Assembly: GCA_027317105.1 (NCBI GenBank)
Contig: DAHVFH010000192.1
Span: forward strand, 1 to 14,184
Direction of reading: 5' to 3'
Length of the DNA: 14,184 nucleotides
Origin: Cytophagales bacterium
GTDB taxonomy: Bacteria; Bacteroidota; Bacteroidia; Cytophagales; Cyclobacteriaceae
Shown here: in pieces, positions 9,901 to 14,184 of the stretch
Numbering within the stretch: the stretch's first letter is position 1
Layout of the letters: every line of letters begins with the position of its first letter
The notes under the pieces: model-generated
Database searches by the model: none
What the model saw: only the letters and a program-made list of their open reading frames with translations
Told to the model about the DNA's origin: nothing
Made by a program: the position numbers and the translations under genes

Positions 9901-10075
9901 AAAGTTTTAATAGAATGTCATCCACAGGCGTCTCCCGCCCAAAGAAAAGATAACACTCTTCCATGGTAAACGGTCGAAGCCCAGGAAATGGATTCACACC
10001 GATCCTGTCTTCCGAAAGTATAGTTTCCGGATCAGATTCATCCAACACGCCAACCCTGACAGGTGAATTGAGCAT
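6929..10075 (-). CDS. nSTAND1-type NTPase with transmembrane helix, coiled coil and WD40-like propeller
   Basis: A 1048-residue protein. The hallmark NPFPGLRPF (28-36) and YLFFGRE (42-48) open an nSTAND1 NTPase domain. Walker A is G68-YSGSGKS-75; Walker B is FFLID (166-170), followed by QFEELF. The helical part of the module runs to about 430. A basic stretch (RRMLRRAR, 506-513) precedes one transmembrane helix (about 515-535), then a long charged coiled coil (540-660) and a WD40-like propeller (about 710-1005). The C-terminal motif RNMTPEEWRLYVG to STC (1019-1040) is typical of this family. By the positive-inside rule the NTPase is cytoplasmic and the propeller periplasmic. STAND proteins are signal-responsive switches in which the C-terminal repeats usually sense. 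No N-terminal effector domain (protease, nuclease, TIR) is present. It is the first gene of the coupled operon; GAGG directly abuts the ATG. No clear promoter was found in the 124 bases upstream. Confidence 0.95.
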   Translation of the reverse strand: MLNSPVRVGVLDESDPETILSEDRIGVNPFPGLRPFTMEECYLFFGRETPVDDILLKLSKNRSVAVLGYSGSGKSSLMICGLMPILYGGFMTEKGPFWSIATSRPGSSPISNLTESILNVLVESMRIEDADRHIHRAIINSVLRSGPDGLVEIAKYMQKDENENVFFLIDQFEELFRFSHGGSEEAVNESTAYVNLILNAVNQKKVPVYIALSMRADFIGDSSDFHGLSEMINASNYLVPQMTREQKRLAIEGPVTVSGGKISSRLLKRLLNDLGDNQDQLPILQHAMMRTWDYWVANHDQGEPLDLRHYNSIGKIAQALSLHANEIFEELTTRQKEIAEILFKALTEKSQDNQGMRRPTKVGIVAELADAQENEVIDVIENFRKPGRSFLMPGVHVQLNADSVIELSHESLMRIWTRLSAWVDEESESALMYKHVSDAAAMYQIGRTSLWRPPDLQLALNWQKKQRPTRAWAQRYDVAFERAIVFLDTSRITYEAELKNQEMLQRRMLRRARVTNIILAVFLLVAIAFFFFGLIQTIEADKNFLAANAQREVAEKASLEANRQRSLVENQYKEIAKKQTEIEKQRDLLLSQSQELKVQFKKADSLRSVAEINLKEAKVQRDSARFQRQKAEVLFEKTKILYNESNARLMRSIAQSLEAKSEGIDDKELAGNTAMQGFLFHTKYGGRKYDPYVFRGLYYALTKLYSTNYNAIKIPGNYRNKMFALAVSQTSTSFYTTGNDGRIFTGDYITQKADKLIDEKNFPNRVLALSTDERYLVNGSDSSYLEIFDLENAKRTIAEGHQGLITDIKFLPDNSGFISASNDRTLRLTNTATGKSKMILSLPFDVKSIDINPNGRSLVAGSPSGKLILVDLENYSYNVLIDEGPNRILSVAFHPSRPIVAYGVEWVNDKKGTVKLLDVNAKNVMKELGGHKAGISDLEFSPDGLLLASAGLDRKVQMWVVDHEEDLPIVMDNNNGYVWSIAFAKGSDYLLASCNNGEIRIWPTDPKMLAEKICPKLSRNMTPEEWRLYVGNNVPYESTCKSLLIKDF

Positions 10076-10199
10076 CCTCTTAATTACATTATCTAAAAAA
10101 TACTAGATCTAAAATGAACAGAAATGTTATACGCTAGAGTTTAAAAAATCATTCGACTACAACTTAAACTTAGTAAAAAACCTTGAAATTTAGTGAAAA
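10076..10199. other. Short AT-rich intergenic gap between two same-strand genes
   Basis: This separates the stop of the Npt-HEAT-cNMP gene from the start of the nSTAND operon. On the minus strand I find no exact TAnnTTTG element; the nearest matches are TAAGTTTA and TATTTTTT. The only hairpin noted is a 7-bp AT-only stem with a loop of about 20 bases and no T-run after it, so a terminator is not supported. Read-through from the upstream gene is possible. Confidence 0.4.
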
Positions 10200-13100
10200 T
10201 CAAATAAACTGCAAAAATTTATCGGTTAGCTTCACATTATCCGAAAGCAATTCATAAAACTGATCCTTGTTAATCTTAAGCAATGTAGTTTCTTTTTTAG
10301 CCACCAATAAATTGGAGTTAATAAAGCCTGAGGCGGAGAGCATCTCACCGACAAACTGACCGTCAGAAAAATCGCGCACATACCGGCTCTTTTCATAATA
10401 CTGAACAGAACCGCGGTAAATAATGTAGAATTCATTATTCAACCGTTCATCAACAGACAAAAACTCGTCAGGTTTTAATCGCTGTTCCCTGGCAATATCA
10501 GCAAGATAGGAAAGGATCAACCCTGGGATACCATCAAAAACGCTTATGCGTTGAAAGAAAGAAGCCCTTTCGTACAGCATTAGCTTATCATCTTTATTTC
10601 CCTTCAATATAGCCCTGTCCATCCAGCGTTTATAATCTTTATTCAATCTTTCTGAATTCTCCTTATACAATTCAGGATCGATTTGGTATAGCGCCCAACC
10701 GGATACTTCGCGAATAAGCCTATCTGGATTAAAGAGTTGAGCTATTAAATCTAGCGAAAAGTCAGAAATTCGTTGTTCGCCAATCTGGTGGATAACGGTT
10801 GCCTTTGTCCATCGATTGGTTTGGGCAAAATCGCGGTTGATCAAAAATTTAAGCACTAACCTTTGGTCAAGGTTTAGGCGAGGATAAAATACTTCTAATC
10901 GGCTGATTTTTTCATTATCACTAATGTCATCCAGCACAGGGATAACCTTTACCTTCAATTGCTCTGAAAGAAAGACATCCAATAATTCTACCGCATAGGT
11001 TGCACCTTCTGATGTGCCGCTCTCTATATTTTCCTTTACCAATTGTATTGAACGGGTATCGTACAACATGGCAAGCAACATGTAAATGTGCTCAATATCG
11101 TGAATGATTTCCTGCCGCAAGGAAAGTTTGACCTGAGCACTTTTTTCATCTTCTCCTAATTCCCGTATGGCATTCAAATTCCAAGCAATGTCAGCGATAT
11201 CTGTCTCAATAGCGTACTTTATCCGCGTAATCTGTGCAATCCCTGCTTTGAAACCACAATCACCCAAGGCCAACAAAACTTTCGATACAATTTCCTTGTC
11301 GGGATAGTCTATCTTATTCCACAATAATTCTTTAGCGCGTTGCCCACCAACTCTACCCAGCACCTGGATAATACGGATCATCGTTAGCGTATTTTGGCCA
11401 GACCGGAAAAAACCACTGTCAAGATAATTCAATGCCTGGCCGCCCATTAATACCAACGCGTTCATCGCCAGATTAGAAAATAAAGGATTATTCAGATTGT
11501 CAATAACTGCATTGATAACTTCGCCATTAAATCGTTTGGCCGCGGTCGCTAAGGCAATTTTACGAACCTTAGCTTCTGGATCGTTTATTAACTCTACTAA
11601 AAAGGAAAGATTTTCCTCAGACGAGGAATGAAGCAACAACTCGGCTGCATACTGGCGATCGCCCACTTTCGCTGAACGGGTAAGCTTCTGAATTCGGAAT
11701 CTTGTAATCTCGCCTCCACTGCTAAGGATTTGGTCAATGTCTTGGGTGGACAAAATGTTTTTCCCTTCACTACTCACTCGGTTTCTATCTATGCGGATCA
11801 CATAGTTTTCGGAAACGGAAAGTCCTTTCATTTCGTTCATTCTTCGCTGGGCGTAGTCTTGCGCCTCTTCTTGCTCATTTCTAACCAATGCGTTTACCCA
11901 AGTACCCACTCTCGAAGGGTTCAATTTTTCTAAAAGCTTAAAAGAAAAGATGGCTTTGGAGGTTTGGCTGTCAGTTAGCTGTCTTTCCAGGTTGGACGTG
12001 ATCTGAGCGAAACCTACTTCCAACTTATCTGAATGAAACTCAGCGCTTTCAAGCTTAGAACGAATTTTATTTTTATATCCGTTGTAAAGGTTGCGCGCCA
12101 CCACGATATACACTACCCCAAGTCCAATAATGATAGGTGGGATCCAAATTATCTTGAAAATAGCCAAGAGTCCAAAAACAAAGACAAGAAGGCCCGCAAT
12201 TAATCGCCCTACCTCGCTTATGGTGCCCTCAATATTTGCTTGAATGCCAAAGCGAGATTGGCTGTCCAAGGGAATGAACAATAATTTATACACAGGATTT
12301 TCCAATGAATCGCGGAGCATGCCATTGAATAGCCGTGTCAAAGCAATAAACAAAAAGAAGACGATAAAAGCAGCTGAACTGGTTTCAAACGAATAACCAA
12401 AGAAAGTGCCCGTGACCAAAGAAAAAAATGCCAATATCGAAGTGACGATTGGCAAAATAAAAAGTGAAACCCGCATACCATAGGTAGACAATATCTTATC
12501 ATTCACAAAAGTCTGCATGACCAAGCTCAGCAAATAAATGGTTCCATTAAAATACGCCAAGAAATTGGTCAGATCCCGTTGAACCGGGTATTGCTGGTTG
12601 AGCAATGTCTGAAAGGAATATTGGTTGAAAACAAAGGTGACCATCGAAATAATAAGAAACCATGCCAACAGGACAATGTATTTATCTTTAAACATTCTTC
12701 CGTATCCGGTCTCGCGTTTCACCGATTCATCAAGCTCCCTTGGGTCATTTTTGGTGAGCTTAAATTTCGTTGCTATAATAATGACAAAAACGAGGGAGGC
12801 AACAATACTCAGGTTGCAGACAATCAAATAATCTGCTGTATTATTAAATAAAAACGAAGAAAGGGGAATAAAGAAATTGGCAAGGATAATGGCAATTAGC
12901 GAACCCGTATCAATCCAGCCAATAATCCGCTTGGATTGTTTGAAATTAAAAAGTCTTCCAAATATACCCCAGTAACACAATAACAAAATGGCTGTAACCG
13001 GGCCGGTTAGGCAATACAATAAGAACAAAATATTATTTTGATTCGCCAACTCTCCAAATCGGTAATAATAATAAACCAACGAGGTGATGACAACAATTAC

Positions 13101-13364
13101 CGCAATACTGGATAGCGTGAGCGTGATAAATTTTATCCTCCTTTGAAAATACGAGAAGACAAAAGTGGACGCTATCCCCAGAATGCCCGAGGCCAAAAAG
13201 GCTTCAGTAATATGGTCACTCATTTTATTAAGGAAAAGCGACTCAGCCGTTACTTGAAAAGTAGCGATGAAGGTACCAAAGAAGAAGCCTGTGGCCAGCA
13301 TGAGCGCCACTTGTTTGCGCTCCTCAGGATGGGGGCTTAGAAATCCTAAAAATTCACTTTTCAC
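10200..13364 (-). CDS. Npt/ATP-ADP translocase-like membrane protein fused to HEAT repeats and a cyclic-nucleotide-binding-like domain
   Basis: A 1054-residue protein read from a GTG start (13362-13364). No in-frame ATG lies upstream, because a TAG stop is two codons before, and AGAAG precedes the GTG. Residues 20-425 hold about 11-12 hydrophobic helices. The segment RLFNFKQSKRIIGW then TGSLIA (137-157) and a second-half motif around LYNG-preceding PLDSQSRFGI fit the bacterial/plastid ATP:ADP antiporter (Npt1/Npt2) family. Residues 560-900 are alpha-helical HEAT-like repeats (for example DPEAKVRKIALATAAK). Residues 935-1054 form a cNMP-binding-like domain (FDGIPG, then YIIYRGSVQYYEK, then FVGEMLS). 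In that domain's phosphate-binding cassette the Gly-Glu is kept (1006-1007), but the usual Arg is Asn (INSN, 1015-1018), so cAMP/cGMP binding is doubtful. The fusion suggests a regulated inner-membrane protein; the transported substrate is not known. Confidence 0.92.
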   Translation of the reverse strand: MKSEFLGFLSPHPEERKQVALMLATGFFFGTFIATFQVTAESLFLNKMSDHITEAFLASGILGIASTFVFSYFQRRIKFITLTLSSIAVIVVITSLVYYYYRFGELANQNNILFLLYCLTGPVTAILLLCYWGIFGRLFNFKQSKRIIGWIDTGSLIAIILANFFIPLSSFLFNNTADYLIVCNLSIVASLVFVIIIATKFKLTKNDPRELDESVKRETGYGRMFKDKYIVLLAWFLIISMVTFVFNQYSFQTLLNQQYPVQRDLTNFLAYFNGTIYLLSLVMQTFVNDKILSTYGMRVSLFILPIVTSILAFFSLVTGTFFGYSFETSSAAFIVFFLFIALTRLFNGMLRDSLENPVYKLLFIPLDSQSRFGIQANIEGTISEVGRLIAGLLVFVFGLLAIFKIIWIPPIIIGLGVVYIVVARNLYNGYKNKIRSKLESAEFHSDKLEVGFAQITSNLERQLTDSQTSKAIFSFKLLEKLNPSRVGTWVNALVRNEQEEAQDYAQRRMNEMKGLSVSENYVIRIDRNRVSSEGKNILSTQDIDQILSSGGEITRFRIQKLTRSAKVGDRQYAAELLLHSSSEENLSFLVELINDPEAKVRKIALATAAKRFNGEVINAVIDNLNNPLFSNLAMNALVLMGGQALNYLDSGFFRSGQNTLTMIRIIQVLGRVGGQRAKELLWNKIDYPDKEIVSKVLLALGDCGFKAGIAQITRIKYAIETDIADIAWNLNAIRELGEDEKSAQVKLSLRQEIIHDIEHIYMLLAMLYDTRSIQLVKENIESGTSEGATYAVELLDVFLSEQLKVKVIPVLDDISDNEKISRLEVFYPRLNLDQRLVLKFLINRDFAQTNRWTKATVIHQIGEQRISDFSLDLIAQLFNPDRLIREVSGWALYQIDPELYKENSERLNKDYKRWMDRAILKGNKDDKLMLYERASFFQRISVFDGIPGLILSYLADIAREQRLKPDEFLSVDERLNNEFYIIYRGSVQYYEKSRYVRDFSDGQFVGEMLSASGFINSNLLVAKKETTLLKINKDQFYELLSDNVKLTDKFLQFI

Positions 13365-13400
13365 CTTCTAATTAAGAATTATGATCCAATATCGAAAAAT

Positions 13401-13408
13401 CAAAAATA
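13401..13408 (-). promoter_or_regulatory. Candidate -7 element for the Npt-HEAT-cNMP gene
   Basis: The minus strand reads TATTTTTG, matching TAnnTTTG, 37 bases before the GTG start at 13364. This would give a leader of about 30 bases. No TTG lies 17-23 bases upstream (GGT falls there instead), so support is partial. It faces away from the plus-strand promoter at 13517-13546 within the same 202-base divergent gap. Confidence 0.4.
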
Positions 13409-13516
13409 ACTTTTTAAAAGATACCATACCAGCGAATAATGAATGAGAACCAACATTCAACCTATTGCAAACAAATATCATAGACAACGGTTGCATAGAA
13501 AATGCCCTTTCCTTTT

Positions 13517-13546
13517 TTGATGCCCACCCGATAGACCGTATCTTTG
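13517..13546 (+). promoter_or_regulatory. Bacteroidota-type promoter (TTG-N19-TATCTTTG)
   Basis: TTG at 13517-13519, a 19-base spacer, then TATCTTTG at 13539-13546 match the Bacteroidota housekeeping consensus (TTG, 17-23 bases, TAnnTTTG) exactly. Transcription would begin in the A-rich run just downstream, leaving a short A-rich leader before the ATG at 13567. This fixes the start of the following gene, because the upstream in-frame ATG at 13465 lies before the promoter. Confidence 0.85.
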
Positions 13547-13566
13547 CAAAAAAAAACAAAAGATTT

Positions 13567-13875
13567 ATGGCAAAGGCAACAGCAAAAGTAGCAGAAGCTC
13601 CCAGCAAAAAAAAGGTTAAAGCAACCGCTCCAGTAAGCATTCTCAAAGTGACCGAAACCATTCTTGAGAAACTAAAAACACTGAACATGGAGCCCGCTCT
13701 CCAGTCGGATATTGTTTGGTGTCTCGGCAGCTATCGCCACGATAAGAACCCAGCCGGTTTGTTTAAAATGGCTGAAAAAGCATTGATGGTTTTCAAGTCT
13801 GAGCTCGCTAAAAAGACGAAAGGTGTAACGGCCAAATTTGTAGGGGACATCGAAAAAGCGCTGGCCTCCCGGTAA
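13567..13875 (+). CDS. Small basic protein of unknown function
   Basis: A 102-residue protein starting MAKATAKVAEAP and ending IEKALASR. The first 20 residues are Ala/Lys-rich and probably disordered (APSKKKVKATAP). Residues 24-102 read as amphipathic helices: ILKVTETILEKLKTL, LQSDIVWCLGSY, LFKMAEKALMVFKSEL and FVGDIEKAL. No signal peptide or membrane segment is seen. I do not recognise the family. The Lys-rich head recalls small nucleic-acid-binding proteins, but that is weak. The start is chosen from the promoter at 13517-13546 and the A-rich leader; ORF shape and coding character also begin here. Its stop lies 2 bases from the stop of the convergent dCMP deaminase gene. Confidence 0.8.
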   Translation: MAKATAKVAEAPSKKKVKATAPVSILKVTETILEKLKTLNMEPALQSDIVWCLGSYRHDKNPAGLFKMAEKALMVFKSELAKKTKGVTAKFVGDIEKALASR

Positions 13876-13877
13876 TT

Positions 13878-14184
13878 TCAAATCATGTGGGTGACGTTGT
13901 CGAGCTTCCCCTCATATTTATTGCACTCTACACCAAAAGTTCTAAGGAATTCTACGCCTTCATCGATGGCTATGCCTTTGTACTCTGCATAAGAGTTAAA
14001 ATAGATGACACGAAGGATTCCTGTGCTAAAGATAATCCTTGAACAAGCCAAGCAGGGCGAGAGGGTGACATACAACGTAGCGCCATCCACTGAGGTTTTA
14101 TTCTTCACCGCATAGAGAATTGCATTTTGCTCCGCATGAATAGCCAATGAGCAACCGCCCTTTGAATCACGGGGGCATCCTGTT
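13878..14184 (-). CDS. dCMP deaminase (ComEB-like), partial, N-terminus outside window
   Basis: The frame is open from the right edge to the TGA at 13878-13880, giving about 101 residues. The first visible residues, TGCPRDS, are followed by the zinc and catalytic motif HAEQNAI (His codon 14136-14138, then the proton-shuttling Glu) and the second zinc motif PCLAC. These define the cytidine/deoxycytidylate deaminase superfamily; CPR followed by HAEQNAI is typical of dCMP deaminase (EC 3.5.4.12), which makes dUMP for dTMP synthesis in the cytoplasm. The family is usually about 140-160 residues, so roughly 45 N-terminal residues are missing. A TTG at 14145-14147 is not the real start, since homology continues upstream of it. 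ComEB and other related deaminases cannot be separated on this fragment. Confidence 0.94.
   Translation of the reverse strand, partial: TGCPRDSKGGCSLAIHAEQNAILYAVKNKTSVDGATLYVTLSPCLACSRIIFSTGILRVIYFNSYAEYKGIAIDEGVEFLRTFGVECNKYEGKLDNVTHMI

Noticed and set aside
6929..10075. Reading the nSTAND gene as an anti-phage Avs/conflict gene
   Set aside because: No nuclease, protease, TIR or other effector domain is present and the neighbours are envelope proteins without mobile-element or defence genes; an envelope role fits better, though defence is not excluded.
10110..10180. Possible terminator hairpin (AGTTTAA paired with TTAAACT on the minus strand) and a 10-of-13 direct repeat of ACTAAaTTTcAAG
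   Set aside because: The stem is AT-only, the loop is about 20 bases and there is no T-run after it; such matches are expected by chance in AT-rich DNA.
13465..13566. In-frame upstream extension of the small basic protein to an ATG at 13465
   Set aside because: This ATG lies upstream of the consensus promoter at 13517-13546, so it would not be in the transcript.
13368..13688. Hydrophobic minus-strand frame of 106 codons
   Set aside because: It is antisense to the small basic protein and runs through the consensus plus-strand promoter; its hydrophobicity follows from reading Lys/Ala codons backwards.
14145..14147. TTG as the start of the dCMP deaminase
   Set aside because: The frame stays open to the right edge and encodes the family motif TGCPR before it, so the gene is cut by the window edge.

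Overview
The window looks like chromosomal DNA from a Bacteroidota member, most likely Cytophagales-like. This rests on: a textbook Bacteroidota promoter (TTG, 19 bases, TATCTTTG) at 13517-13546; almost no Shine-Dalgarno signals; a huge surface protein built from Ig/PKD-like modules of the kind exported by type IX secretion; a PorT-like outer-membrane barrel; and a nucleotide-translocase/HEAT/cNMP fusion. The taxonomic call is inference. No rRNA, tRNA, CRISPR array, insertion sequence or phage gene was seen. Genes fill nearly everything; the only gaps are 4404-4542, 10076-10199, 13365-13566 and 13876-13877.

Layout. Positions 1-4403 (minus) hold the first 1467 codons of a giant secreted adhesin-like protein whose C-terminus lies left of the window. 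Positions 4543-10075 (minus) form a tightly coupled three-gene operon: an nSTAND1-type NTPase with a transmembrane helix, coiled coil and WD40-like propeller; an outer-membrane barrel with a helical N-domain; and a beta-propeller lipoprotein. The junctions are TGATG (1-base overlap) and ATGA (4-base overlap). Positions 10200-13364 (minus, GTG start) hold a membrane protein fusing an ATP/ADP-translocase-like domain, HEAT-like repeats and a degenerate cyclic-nucleotide-binding domain. On the right, a small basic protein of unknown function (13567-13875, plus) runs stop-to-stop, with a 2-base gap, into a partial dCMP deaminase (13878-14184, minus).

How the genes may work together. The operon's products are predicted to occupy the cytoplasm and inner membrane (NTPase), the periplasm (propeller, coiled coil, helical N-domain), the outer membrane (barrel) and a membrane-anchored lipoprotein. 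The giant adhesin follows on the same strand but appears to have its own promoter. A trans-envelope signalling or surface-protein handling system is an attractive reading. It is inference from gene order and predicted topology only. The Npt-HEAT-cNMP protein and the right-hand genes need not belong to it.
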